A DNA stretch of 64,000 bases, taken from the NCBI GenBank assembly GCA_033239005.1, contig BSQZ01000036.1:4360001-4424000 (forward strand). The letters run 5' to 3'. The translations under genes were made by a program, and so were the position numbers. How positions within the stretch are numbered: position 1 is the first letter of the stretch; every line of letters begins with the position of its first letter. The notes beneath the pieces are model-generated. The model was not told the DNA's origin, searched no databases, and saw nothing but the letters and a program-made list of their open reading frames with translations. Source of the DNA: Lamellibrachia satsuma. Taxonomy: Eukaryota > Annelida > Polychaeta > Sabellida > Siboglinidae. This document shows positions 21,677 to 33,303 of this stretch, piece after piece.

Positions 21677-22118
21677 TTTATGCAACCAACAACGCAAGCC
21701 AGGTGTAAGGATATGAAAAGGCCAAATAAATGACGTTTATTAAGATTATGCCTAATGGCGTATTATTCCGATTAAAAGCATGAAGTGTGGACCCTGTAAC
21801 ATGCGCCAAGCATGTGGCTGAGCCTCATACAAAGCCGCCTGGACACAATGCTCCCAGAGCCCACACTTCGACATAGCAATACAGTACATGTAGTAATATT
21901 CCTACAACACAAGACAATGCATGGCATCATCACCAGCACATTAAAACGTTAACCCAATACCGACAATATTCGACACAAACCTATTTGCATATACTGCATC
22001 ACTGGACTACACTACTTGCTAAAATTCCTACTCTATATATTTTTGTAACCTAAAAGGTGGGGCCATAACGCCACCGTTCACCGAAACCTGTGAACACCCC
22101 CACCAATCTATATATATA
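21677..22118. repeat. LTR-like insertion in Harbinger copy A
   Basis: Absent from the matching place in copy B (near 25950). It starts tatgcaaccaacaacgcaag and ends near cccccaccaatct, with AT-rich target sequence (tatata) on both sides that may be a target duplication. Related to 3109-3530. Confidence 0.65.
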
Positions 22119-22669
22119 AATGAAAGTGTTATGTTGTTCAATAAAATATTTTTGTGTTATCTTAACAAGAACATTTTTTGTTTTTACATTTCAATATTAA
22201 TTATTTCTTAACTGTTTGTGTCATAAGTAAATGAAAGGGTTAAAAACTTGAAAGTACTTAATTTAATTTTTATTGCACATATTTTCCATAATACATTTAT
22301 ACTTAACATATTTAAGAATCACTGAACTAAACATTGCCATAACAATTGCGTATGTATACATGAATGTCTTGTTCAATATATGTCATCATTATATGTAATA
22401 CTCATTCACTGTAATAAAACATGTACACGTTTACTCGTCTGCATTATGGTTTACAATAATGACAAAATCAAATAATACATACTATGACAATATTTACATA
22501 TGTATGTAGTAAACAAGTAATAAGGATAACTTGCAAACTATAAACAATGTTTAAAACATGTTTTTAAACATTCATAATGAAATGTTCACATATGTTTCAA
22601 CAAGAAACTGTGAAAAAAGTTATTGTAATAATGAGTGATGTCATAAAACATTTTTGTGCAATTGCAAAT

Positions 22670-23696
22670 TTATGGCTGGAAAATGTTTTTTTCAATTGCA
22701 GCACGTTTCCTCTGTGCAGCATCATCAGTGGTGTGTGTTGGCTGGTGATCTGTAGGCATACTTCCACCCTTCCCATCATCATCATCGAAGAACTCAGAGA
22801 TATCTTCATCACCAATAAGTGTGATGTTGTGAAGAACACACGCACTTATGATTGCGTACACAGTGTAATGAATGTTTTTGCAACTGCAAAATTTCAATCT
22901 AGGAAATCGACCCTTTAAATGACCAAAAGCTCTCTCAATGACCTGACGTTTCGCAGACAGTTTGTTATTAAAGCATAGTTGCACACGCGACAAATGACCA
23001 TTGTCTCTGTAAGGTGTCAGCAGCCAAGTTTTAAGTGGGTACGCATCATCTCCCAGTAAATGATACCCGGCTGGGATGGATGGTCCAATCGGATTCCAAA
23101 TATCTGAGTTCTTTAGGACCCGACTGTCGTGTACCCTACCTGGCCACCCAGCCATAACATGCGTGAATGACATATCAGCATCACAAACAGCTTGTAACAA
23201 CAGGGAATGTGTCTGCTTCCTGTTGAAGTAAGAGGCACCATCGACAGCTGGGGCAGGTATGTTAATATGTGTGCCATCGATGCAGCCAACGATACCTTCA
23301 AAGCCATTAGTATTAAATACTGTTGACATGTTTAGATATTGTGCATGTTCTGGCCACTTTATAACTTGAGGCATTAAGCTCTCTGTGGGCAACTTTGTTA
23401 TACTTTTGCGACTTTTAAAAGAACATGAATCGGTTCGCCCAAATCTATCAGCAATGTCACAAATTTTCTGCTGACTCCCTAAAAACATTAGGGTAGTAAG
23501 CAGCTGTTCGTCTAATGGCACAGGGGATCTGCCGGGGCCTCCTTCCACCGGGGCAATGGCCATAGCCCCTAGCTGCCGCAGGACCATTTCAAACGTTGTG
23601 GGCCACATTCTGAACATTGCCACAAAGTCGGCTGGCAAATAATGGGGGATGACATTTCTTGTGTACCCACACACGCGGGTATGATCATCACAGAAC
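22670..23696 (-). CDS. PIF/Harbinger transposase, exon 2
   Basis: Catalytic exon of a DDE_Tnp_4-type nuclease that cuts and joins transposon ends. Splice acceptor accaaacag ends at 23697. It contains a helix-turn-helix region (DEQLLTTLMFLGSQQKICDI), then GIVGCIDGTHINIPAPA (first Asp), VMAGWPGRVHDSRVL, LGDDAYPLKTWLLTPY (second Asp) and KRQVIERAFGHLKGRFPR (Glu), followed by an acidic tail FFDDDDGKGG. It is open for 334 codons after Met 23674, with all three acidic residues present, so this copy may be functional. Confidence 0.92.
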
Positions 23697-24274
23697 CTGT
23701 TTGGTGGGGCATAAGATTAAATAAGCACATGTTTGGGCAATGATCATAGTTACTGTATGCAAACAGCTACATATAAATGTGAAACAAATTACATGTATTT
23801 AATTACATATTATAAGTTATTGATTTAATGGTAGGCGGCCACCTTCAGACCGAAATAATAAAACTTATGAAGATATAAAACAATGTAATATGTGTAAAAA
23901 GATAACATATCTGAAACACCTATTAATAAGTGATGTAAAATTTATTTTACATATCTTAATTTTATAATTTTTTTCAGTATCAATGAGACTTTTTCAATCC
24001 TATTTGCTACCTGTAAATGAAGAAAAGTGACGTTATTATTTTTTTATTAGTATGCATTGCATGTTAATCTTAAAATGATGAATGTTACAAAGAATGGATA
24101 CAAACAATAACATATGACATAGATATACATAATAATAAAGTGCCGCACAAAAAAAAGAACTGTAATGTGGTGCAACTAACATGCGGCCTACCCTAGCCTA
24201 GGCTCAGAAGTTATAAACAACGTGTTTATTTATTACAATATTACATACCATTTTAATCAATATTACTAACTTAC
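23697..24274 (-). other. Transposase intron
   Basis: AT-rich, bounded by GTAAGT and accaaacag on the minus strand; no other feature seen. Confidence 0.7.
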
Positions 24275-24540
24275 AACATAACAGCAGATACTGTGAACTC
24301 GTGTGCATATCTGGCATATTTAAGGTCGTCATCGTCATTGTCGCTTAGAAAAACATCGCTCACAATTGACATGGCTAGTGCTTCTGGGTCCATGTTGTTT
24401 ATGGGCGATAACAAGGCGGTTGCTACCCTCTCCCAAGTCTGTTCTTTTTGTACCTCTCCGCATTCTCCGCTTCCGCGGACGCCAACAAAAGAATACGCCC
24501 ACTGTGTCACTGAGCATACTCTATTTCTCTCCGGGTTCAA
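24275..24540 (-). CDS. PIF/Harbinger transposase, exon 1
   Basis: Open from Met 24540, or from the internal Met 24393 (MDPEALAM), to a consensus donor GTAAGT at 24274-24269. Exon 1 leaves TT, which joins G of exon 2 to continue in frame as FCDDHTRVCGY. The segment has an acidic SDNDDDDLKYARY stretch like the N-termini of animal Harbinger transposases. The intron is about 580 bases. Which Met is used cannot be decided; the later one gives a more usual length. Confidence 0.75.
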
Positions 24541-24723
24541 CGGCGACTCGAAAATGTCATTCGTTTTGTCCCGGAAGTTGCGAAATTGTCAACTTTGACC
24601 TCTCTGTGTCAAATAGAATAGCACGGACAGCTTCTCCGGATTCACCACCTGGTCCGCATGTCGCAGACGGAGAGATAGCGTCACGTAATCGGAAAACATG
24701 GCCGAATACAATCAGGGGTGAGT
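24541..24723. promoter_or_regulatory. GC-rich head region with Myb-gene exon 1 (copy A)
   Basis: A GC-rich patch (acctctctgtgtcaaatag, cggacagcttctccgga) leads into ATGGCCGAATACAATCAGGG at 24698-24717 followed by GTGAGT. The same arrangement lies inverted at 31332-31500. It sits between the transposase start (minus) and a plus-strand exon 1 (MAEYNQ), so it may be a bidirectional promoter or a pair of abutting terminal repeats. Confidence 0.55.
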
Positions 24724-25252
24724 GAAAATTTTTACAAATGTAAATACAAATAAATACTTGTGTGACTGTTATTGAAATGTGGCCTTGCAATGAGTATCAT
24801 GTAACAAGTGCAATACACATAATGACGTATATACTAAGTATAGTCTAGGCCTACTATTAAAGATAGCCTTTTAAATGCCAAAGTCAAATATGGGCATAAA
24901 CACTACTGCAAGACAAACTTATTATCTGTAACTACTAACACTAACTGTTTCATGTTGATGTCCACATTCTGATCAATAACATTGTTCAAGAATTCACTTA
25001 ACGCCCATCTCAAAGTCCTGCTGCCACCGTGGCTTTGACTTCAAGCGGGAGCCTCGCCTCGGCTAGGTTCGAGAATGAGAAAGTTCGCTTACTAGCCCGC
25101 GACGAGTGGTTGGGGTACATGGCTCGGCAGCTAGTGGTGACCGCACGATAGCAGGACTGTCCGTTGTACTGTCGACCGCTCGTCGAGGCTCGACCGTGCA
25201 TAGGTCATCATCACGGTCATCACGGTCCATCGAGTCCGGAGGCATAATGTGT
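24724..25252. other. Region between the two Harbinger copies
   Basis: 24724-25000 is AT-rich with nothing recognised. 25000-25250 is GC-richer and has an open minus-strand frame starting MPPDSMDRDDRDDD at 25245, of unknown nature. Confidence 0.4.
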
Positions 25253-25259
25253 GTAACCT

Positions 25260-25413
25260 CTCTCGACTTGTTGAGATGAAGATATCTCTGAGTTCTTCGA
25301 TGATGATGATGGGAAGGGTGGAAGTACGCCTACAGATCACCAGTCGACACACACCACTGATGATGCTGCACAGAGGAAACGTGCTGCAATTGCAGAAAAC
25401 ATTTTCCTGCCAT
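25260..25413 (+). pseudogene. Harbinger transposase C-terminal tail (copy B)
   Basis: Encodes EDISEFFDDDDGKGGSTP and ends AIAENIFLP, matching the last 45 or so residues of the transposase in copy A. Everything upstream is lost at the junction with unrelated sequence near 25255. Confidence 0.85.
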
Positions 25414-27246
25414 AAATTTGCAATTGCACAAAATGTTTTATGACATCACTCATTATTACAATAACTTTTTTCACAGTTTCTTGTTGAAACATATGTGAAC
25501 ATTTCATTATGAATGTTTAAAAACATGTTTTAAACATTGTTTATAGTTTGCAAGTTATCCTTATTTCTTGTTTACTACATACATATGTAAATATTGGCAT
25601 AGTATGTATTATTTGCTTTTGTCATTATTGTAAACCATAATGCAGACGAGTAAACATGTGTACATGTTTTATTACAATGAATGAGTATTACATGAACAAT
25701 ACATTCATGTATACATACGCAATTGTTATAGCAATGTTTAGGTCAGGAATTCTTAAATATGTTATGGAAAATGTACTATGGAAAATATGTGCAATAAAAA
25801 TTAAATTAAGTACTTTCAAGTTTTTAACCCTTTCATTTAATTATGACACAAACAGTTAAGAAATAATTAATATTGAAATGTAAAAACAAAAAATGTTCTT
25901 GTTAAGATAACACAAAAATATTTTATTGAACAACATAACACTTTCATTTATGTATATTTAATAAATTAAAATAACACACCTTAATATATGTGTAAACCTT
26001 TTGAAACTGAAGTATATTCATAAATTAAATTAATATATACTTGTTAATAACATGTATACATCTCTACATGTATAATAAGTAAAAAAAAACTTAATGTATT
26101 ATACACAAAATTATACAAAAAAATTTAATGCTTGTTGCAACAGAGAAAAATCATGATAAATTATTTTATTCCTTTACACAATATAGCTTGTACTAATAAA
26201 TATGACAATGTTAAATAAAATTTTTTGTAAATAACACATTTTAATAAGAGTAGTTAGAGTGAAGGACGGCAACAAATTCACATGGACATTATTAAAACTA
26301 TATTATAATAATCGTGTGCCAATACGAAACAAATACAGTTATAGAATAAGTAATAAAAAAACTTTGTAATAAAATATTTTTAAATACAATTGTGTGTGAA
26401 AAAAAGCAAAAATTGTATGACTTCATCATTTCAGCAAGAATAAATATAATAAAAATTTTTTGGTTAAATGAAAATTGGTCAGAAATTGTTTAGGGAAAAA
26501 ACATAGAGTCATAAGATTTATTCATGTTTTTATTATTATTGTGTCCTGTTTATTCTCTTGTTTAGCGTCTCAATTAATTTCTCCACCATTGCTAATTTTT
26601 CTAAATGATGCCTTTCCCTCTGTATCCTTGTCTGTTGTTGTTCTCGCTGAAATGATGAAGCCATTTCCTGAAGATGTTGCATTACATTTTGTTTTACTGT
26701 TTTTCTTTTTTTTTGTTGCTTTTGGTAGTGTGGGATTGTTTTGTTCATCACTAGAAGAGTGTGTATGTGGTACCTGACTGGACTGTACCACTACATGTGG
26801 TACAACATCCACACTCTTGTCAAAGAAAGATAATTCTGCATGGAATTCATGTTTTCTGTGTAATTGTCCAGAAGTTTTGTTACTGTCCTTCACTCTTTTA
26901 TACGAATAAACGACAGTTTTCCACCGCCCCCTAAGTTGGTCATTTGTAAAGTCGTATCCATTGATGTGCATGATATCTTTCACCCTTTGCCACATGCCAT
27001 TGTGGCAAATAACGTTTTGGTCATTGTCATCCTACATATTTGTATGCACAGTGTCTATGAGACGCTTGGTTCCAGCATTGGTCCACACTGTGCGTGCAAA
27101 AGAAACAGCAAATGGTTATTTGTATAATTAACAAGCATTTCATTTTTAAATTTACACCTCTAATTATGATACACAAAGACGGTAAAAGTAATTATTTTTG
27201 ATTTTGAAGTGATATAATATAACTATAAAATATTATTGCGAGTTTA

Positions 27247-27275
27247 CAAACAGATGTGTGTGTGTGTGTGTATGT
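27247..27275. repeat. (GT)n microsatellite
   Basis: About 29 bases of gt repeats in an intron of the Myb-like gene. Confidence 0.95.
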
Positions 27276-28829
27276 GCATGATATGGTAATGTTTAATAAC
27301 ATGAATGGGTTATGTTATGAATGAAAATGTTATTAATACATTTTTTTATTCGTAAAAATACATTTTCACTCACGTGATGGTAATGTATCTTCTGATGTGC
27401 TAGGTGATGATACGCTGTATGACTGTATTGTAGGCGAAGGTCCTGTGATGGTAGATGTCGGTGTGAGTACTGTGTAAGATGATCAATGAAGGGATGGTGT
27501 TCTGCACGGAGTATATGTCTGTTGTGAAGGCATGGTAGTGGTTCTGAAACAAATATGAGAAAGAATGAATAATTAATTGAATAAAACATTGAGCATACTA
27601 CATTTAAATTATATCATTAAATATATATCTGTCAACACTAGCTTATTCATTAATGCATACCATAATTTAAAACAACACAAACTAATAAAGTTAACTGTCC
27701 CGGTCTATCAAATATATTCCCTGGCCACTTACGAAACCGTGTGACCATAATCCAGATATCCAACAGTATGTGGCTCCTGCATACCAAATCAAAAATTGTT
27801 TTCTCTACATTTCTATATATTTAAACTACTTTGACTAATCTACAGTTAAAGCTTCTATCAATCTCACCTACCACTGCAATATATATAAATATATATATAC
27901 GTGTAGAATTAGTTGTATGTATAATTTCGCAGATAGTTAAGGAAACAGCATGAGAAAACAAGGATAACTTCACAACATAAAACTTAAAGAATTATCACTA
28001 CATTATCTTTTCGTTTTCTTAAATATGGGTTACTGTTAGGAGATATGCAATAAGTAATATGGCATCTTAATAATACATTAAAAACCATGCGTACTTAACA
28101 CAATCACAAGTGTTATCTCTATCAGACATCTGCAAATATCTACAGCTGTGTTGACCCCTTCTAGTAAGCTTAAAAGGTAAATTAAAATGTGGTGCTGCAC
28201 AAGTGGCATTTAATTGTTAATGACTTGTCATCTGCATTTGATATAAACACATAAATAATTTCCATATTTCTTACATATTAAACTATTAATGTAAAACCCC
28301 TACCGCATTGGTGCAGGTGATGTGATGGTAGATGTCCGTGATGTAGAAATCGATGTTTGTCTTGTCTGTGTTTGTGAGGGTGATGATTCATGTGTGATGC
28401 GTGATTCAATTTCTTGTTGCAGTGTACACAACAACTTTGTATCTACATTCAACATGAAGACATTTAATAATTATTATATATGTATGCATTATAACATAGG
28501 AATTAACAAATATTTCAACTTAGTAAATAAAACAAATAATGCAAGTTTTTTTTCAATACAATACATGTAATTTCATCTACGTTTTTAATAGGAATGTAGC
28601 GCAATTAAAAATATTTTGTAAATTCTACAAATGTTGTCATTTTTTTATAACATTCTAATTATTTATTCAGAATATCTTGTCACAGCACTACTTAAATGTT
28701 GAGCTGTTTACTATAATGATTTTTGAAACTTTTAAAATGATACAATATGGCAGTTCACCATATACTTTAATAAAAAAATAGTTAATAAATATATTTTTTT
28801 ATTTTATAAATGCATGACATATCAAGGAA

Positions 28830-28945
28830 GTGTATATAAATTTAAATAGCCTCCACTTAAGAGTTTCCGTCCTTCAGTTGCATTCAAAACAACTGCATGT
28901 TTTGTGACATCTGGCATAGTAACATTGTAAGTTCTCCAATATCTG
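28830..28945 (-). other. Possible exon of unknown gene
   Basis: After a good acceptor (tttgttcttcag) the minus strand encodes YWRTYNVTMPDVTKHAVVLN and continues to GGYLNL before a stop and an A-rich tract. It is unlike its AT-rich surroundings. It may be an exon of the Myb-like gene or of something older. Confidence 0.3.
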
Positions 28946-30546
28946 AAGAACAAAAAACAACATGGTGTTAGATATTTTTGAAATGCCATACAACATTACA
29001 AATGTGTTTAAATGATTATATTAACAGCTGAAATCATTTATATACAAAGTGTGGCAATTACTCCAACTTTTAATGGTAGTTCTTTTTACTTAGAAGTAAT
29101 ATATTTTTATACGAATGTATCATGTGTTGTCACCTAGAATAACAATAAAAATCAATGACCATGCATTATGTTTGTATAATTTTTTCAAAAATATACACCG
29201 GATATATTTAATAAAATTTGCTTGTCGATATTTTCACATATGTAGCGAAACATGGTACATGCACATTTCTAAATTATTCATAAAAATAGATAAGTACTAA
29301 AGATGTTGAGCAAAATCTAAGATAATATTTAGCTAAATAGCGTTAAAGAGTAAAACAGATATTATGTCAATACTATAACAAATAGCTTTTTTTTACAATC
29401 TTTATTAGTTGTGGTTTCATTCCTAAGACACTGCCAATAACTAAATGAAATCTATAGTAGAAAAAATATGATTACATTTATAAATGAAGTAGCCCATACA
29501 GTACGCCCAAGACTCCTCAGTTAGGTGCATACCATTACATTGAGCCAAATTAAAAGTTTCATAAATTCATAAAGCGAAACACCCATTCACCTTAACATAA
29601 GTAGAAAAAAGAAACTATTGACAAAATGTCTTTTGTATATTAATTGATGAACAAGTAAAGCACAGTGAAAACAATTACATGGGATGTAAATAGGATATAT
29701 GGTAGTTGCGAGTTTCTGATAGAGATCTTAAAATTATTGAAGTAACCACATAAAAAATAATTAAATAAAGTTAATAAAAAAATTATTTTTATCATTTACA
29801 CTCAAAATGCTAGCAATTCAATGCATGTGTCTTATGAAATAGGACTGACAATGACCGGGTGGTTTCAAATATTAGCTTATAATTTAGTGTGCTATTGGAT
29901 ATGAAGTCAACATCTAAATGATATGCTGACAGACTGTCCTATTTTATTTATAACAAGATTAATAAAAATTGTGACAAAATAACAGTTACACTTATGAAAT
30001 ATCATTGACATGAACAGATTTACTTTTATATAATATAATTTATGAAAAAATTATGTGTTAACAATGAAAAGGTTTTTTTTATATTATAACCACATAATTT
30101 TTTAAGTTTTAACAGTTGTAAAATAAAAAAATTTAAAGGAAAATTTCTGCACAATGCATTAATTAATTTGGTTTGTGAACTACATCTATGCCAATTGGTG
30201 TTATCGTAATGTAAAATATTTTTCATTTACTGTGACTAATATATGTAAGGGAAGAAGCTGTTTTTATTATTTTGATAGCCCCAACAGGCATAACTGAAAA
30301 TGCACATAATGAACTTAACTATGAATTAATGTCATTAATAAATTATTCATGGATAATCGTATAAGTGACATAAAAAGTAAATACATATTGTAATGTCTAG
30401 TATACATTGCAAATTCGGTTAAATCCTGTAAGTGTAACTGTCAGACACATGCATACATTAGGCTTAGTTAAATGACAATGTCCTGGATGAAGCGTTAAGG
30501 GATCATGGCTAAGACTTTTTAGTGTATTACTTAACATTTTTGGTCG
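28946..30546. other. AT-rich stretch, nothing recognised
   Basis: About 1.6 kb of strongly AT-rich sequence inside the presumed Myb-gene intron; short open frames only. Confidence 0.5.
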
Positions 30547-30882
30547 TCATAAGTGTTGACATAGGAAGTTAAACAAATTTGAAACGATCTCACAAGCGCA
30601 TTTGAGCAGGGACATTGCAAAGTTTGCTTGTGGGGTGAGGTGTTCGTGTGGAGGGACTGTTGAAGAAAAAACGTTTAAAAAAAATCCGCTGTTTCGAAGA
30701 TTTGTGAAACTTTGTTCACCCGAATTTGCCAGTGAATTTTTTGGGAAAATACAGTACAAGCCTTCATTCACTTCTGTATGGTTTCTATGCCAGAGGAAGT
30801 AAGACCTCACACAGGGAAATGGAAAAACGTATTGCAGATTAAAAGAGCTGGTGATCTCATTATCTAAAACTACCATTGGCAT
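30547..30882. other. Open segment of unknown nature
   Basis: Open on both strands (111 codons minus; 66 codons plus, with FRRFVKLCSPEFASEFFGKI). Composition is more coding-like than the surroundings, but no family is recognised and the strand is undecided. Confidence 0.3.
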
Positions 30883-31074
30883 AAATGTAATGTCTAATGA
30901 TAAAGGGTTCCTGTCAAATATATGAAAGAAATAAAGAAAGGAAGTTGTTGATAATGAAATGATGGATTTTAGATGATTTTAATAGGCGATAATAAATGTG
31001 TGATTTTTTAAAGCTACAAATGTGCCCCGTTAATCGTGCCAATATTTTTTACTATTGACGTATATACACACGTA

Positions 31075-31078
31075 TATA

Positions 31079-31156
<78 letters not shown>
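31075..31156. repeat. (TA)n microsatellite
   Basis: About 80 bases of ta dinucleotides with one interruption. Confidence 0.97.
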
Positions 31157-31160
<4 letters not shown>

Positions 31161-31331
31161 GTGAAGTGTATTGCACATAGAGGCATTTTACAATATTTAG
31201 AAATGTCTAATTTTGACAAAACTCTACCATCATGTCAGTGGAAGATAAAAGCGGCAGGTAAGAAGTGTTCGAAATTTTTATGGTAACATTTTCTTACAAT
31301 CCTGCAAAACGCTGACATGGTCACCACTTAC

Positions 31332-31500
31332 CCTTCGTTGTATTCGGCCATGTTTCAAGTCACATGACCGGAAATTCTCCGATCGCGACATGCCCCGCAG
31401 GCGGCGAGGTCGGAGCGGTCCGGACAGCTTCTCCGGTCTGTTCTATTTGACGCGGAGAGATCACGTGACCTCTCCGCGTCAAAAAGCACTTCGCTCCGCG
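31332..31500. promoter_or_regulatory. GC-rich head region with Myb-gene exon 1 (copy B)
   Basis: Inverse counterpart of 24541-24723. It contains a near-perfect 36-base palindrome centred on cacgtg around 31447-31482 (arms gacgcggagag) and the exon 1 start codon at 31349-31351. Confidence 0.55.
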
Positions 31501-31609
31501 GAGAGGTCGGAGAGACAAAAAGAAAACAAGATTTGCCATCCAAGCCAAAGGCCCAGATGGCAAGTGGACAAGGAAGCCATTGGCTTATCGAGAGTCCAAC
31601 AGTGTTCAC

Positions 31610-32600
31610 TTACTTATAACCCGCCCTCCTGAGATATGTGTCAACCTTGTTTTTAAACATATTCACGCTGCTAGCAGTTACACAATCTGTAGACAATTTG
31701 TTCCATTCATTTATTGTCCTCTGTGCGAACGAGTGCTTCCTGATGTCCAATCTACATTGATCCTTTACTAATTTTACCTCATGTCCTCTTGTTCTGCTAT
31801 CCTTCTTGAGTGAGAAAAACATATTTCTATCAATATTTTCATACCCATTCAATATCTTAAAAACTTCAATCTGATCTCCTCTTAACCTCCTTGTCTCTAG
31901 AGTTGTTAAACCACATTCTTTCAGGCGTTCTTCATAACTAAGGTCTCTAAGTTCTGGAATCATTTTAGTTGCTCTCCTTTGTATGCGTTCAAGCGTATCT
32001 ATATCCTTCTTAAGATATGGTCTCCGTGCTTGTATACAGTATTCTAAATGAGGTCTAACTATTGCTTTATAAAGAGGTATAATTAACTTTTTTCCCTTGT
32101 ATGTTATGTTTCTTCTAATCAATCCAAGAATTTGATTACCCTTTGAAGCTGCAATACCACACTGCTCTGAAACTTTCATATCAGCGCTTATTGTAACTCC
32201 TAAGTCCTTTTCTTTTACAGTAGTACCCAGAACAGTATCTCTCATTTTATAGTTTACATTCAAGTTCCCATGTCCTGTATGTAGGCATTTACATTTCCCA
32301 AAATTGAACAGCATCTGCCATTTCTCAGACCATTTCACTAATCTGTCTAGATCGTTTTGTAAATGTTTTTTATCACCATCAGTATTAACCTTTCTAAACA
32401 GTTTTGTGTCATCCGCAAATTTCAGTACGTTACTTGTTATACTGTCGTCCAAGTCATTGATATAAATTAAGAATAATATAGGTCCTAATACTGATCCTTG
32501 AGGTACCCCACTCAAAACCGATTTCCAATTTGAAACTTCTCCATCTACTACAACTCGTTGTCTTCTGTCAGTCAGCCATTGTTTTATCCAGTCAGTTATG
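31610..32600 (-). pseudogene. LINE reverse transcriptase, CR1/L2-like, 5'-truncated
   Basis: A long open frame covers the second half of a jockey-superfamily RT: TDWIKQWLTDRRQRVVVDG, SGVPQGSVLGPILFLIYIND, LKFADDTKLF (catalytic ADD), KDLGVTISADMKVS, and a C-terminus with LERIQRRATKMIPELRDLSY and FAQRTINEWNKLS, ending in a stop at 31610. The catalytic box is intact but the first RT motifs and the endonuclease are missing, as in usual 5'-truncated LINE insertions. No poly-A-like tail is obvious after the stop. A short relative is at 45617. Confidence 0.92.
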
Positions 32601-32759
32601 CTATCCCCCTACGCCCATAGTTATACATGGGTCCAATCTCGGGACATACCTGTTGTGCCTTTTCAATACTACTGTCAATTAGGCTTGCTATTGTTACCAT
32701 AGCCATTACCATTACAAGTAGTGACACTTTCTGTTGGTAACAAGTCAATGTTTGGGGGT

Positions 32760-32945
32760 GTGTCTGAGTTAAAGTCCACTTATAACTTGTGCTAGTTGTT
32801 ACCAATTCAGTATGTTGACTCAGTTGTTTAAAAGAGTACCTGGACAGGTGCTAATCCACCCTATAGGCAAACAATAATTACCACTGCTACAGCCACAGAC
32901 ATACAGCATGCTTTCCTTTCCAAGACAGATTATGCAACTACAGGG
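32760..32945. repeat. Dispersed repeat, copy 1
   Basis: Shares acttgtgctagttgttacca, aggtgctaatccaccct and cagcatgctttcctttccaa in the same order with 46945-47180. No coding content. Probably a short interspersed or MITE-like element. Confidence 0.75.
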
Positions 32946-33007
32946 GGTGAGGCCTTGTGGACATTGTACCCAAATCGATTTAAATATAACATGTTTGAAA
33001 GAGTTTA

Positions 33008-33012
33008 CAAAT
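33008..33012. repeat. Gypsy-1 target-site duplication (left)
   Basis: caaat, repeated at 37349-37353. Confidence 0.9.
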
Positions 33013-33172
33013 TGTAAATGTTTGTCTTGTTATGTGACACAAACAATGACTGAGTTTAACAACACGTTTAATTGCCGGGCTCGTCTCGTGCCAGTCCCGC
33101 ACTGTCCGGTAGTAAACATAATATATCCAGAGCTGCACCCTAGCGGATAAGTATGACTTAACATTCGTTACA
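33013..33172 (-). repeat. Gypsy-1 3' LTR
   Basis: 160 bp; differs from 37189-37348 at two positions (c/t and a/g). Confidence 0.97.
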
Positions 33173-33186
33173 TCCTCCCTCCTTTG
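33173..33186 (-). promoter_or_regulatory. Gypsy-1 polypurine tract
   Basis: On the minus strand aaaggagggagga directly abuts the 3' LTR; primes plus-strand DNA synthesis in this family. Confidence 0.85.
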
Positions 33187-33303
33187 TAAAGTAACATGCT
33201 ATCTTACCATGTATGCATCTTTAAACATTATAGCGAAACAATAATAATAATATGTTAAATGTTCGTGTATGACAATTAACAAGTTTCTTAATTAAATGTC
33301 TGT

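Larger units (their letters stand above)
21040..24723 (-). mobile_element. PIF/Harbinger element, copy A
   Basis: Holds a two-exon transposase (24540 to 22670), its AT-rich 3' region, the last codons of a convergent Myb/SANT gene near 21040-21087 (MEKLIETLNKRE) and a promoter-like segment with a Myb exon 1 at the right. The 3' region from about 22840 to 21040 is the inverse complement of 25260-26590 in copy B, interrupted by a 440-base LTR-like insertion. The left end is cut at a hAT fragment. Confidence 0.75.
26536..31351 (-). pseudogene. Myb/SANT-like Harbinger accessory gene (multi-exon)
   Basis: Partner protein that binds the element and helps the transposase reach the nucleus and ends in known PIF/Harbinger systems. 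Exon 1, 31351-31332, encodes MAEYNE and has donor GTAAGT. Candidate middle exons: 28443-28313 (LCTLQQEIESRITHESSPSQ, donor GTAGGG) and 27544-27374 (Thr/Ser/Pro-rich, acceptor tttgtttcag, donor GTGAGT, one in-frame TGA). The last exon starts at 27087 after cgcacag: VWTNAGTKRLIDTVHTN, a TAG, then MWQRVKDIMHINGYDFTNDQ and LRGRWKTVVYSYKRVKDS, a trihelix/SANT domain, and a Lys-rich tail. The stops and a shift near 26650 suggest decay. Exon order is inferred. Confidence 0.65.
25253..31560 (+). mobile_element. PIF/Harbinger element, copy B (inverted relative to A)
   Basis: Begins inside the transposase C-terminus (plus strand) and runs through the shared AT-rich 3' region into a convergent Myb/SANT gene on the minus strand, whose exon 1 and GC-rich head lie at 31332-31500. 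The first 1.3 kb is the inverse complement of copy A. Larger than copy A because the Myb gene and its introns are kept. The outer end near 31560 is approximate. Confidence 0.65.

Noticed and set aside
25345..25400. CTGATGA followed by GAAAC, resembling a hammerhead core
   Set aside because: It is the coding sequence of the Harbinger transposase tail and the would-be stem II does not pair.
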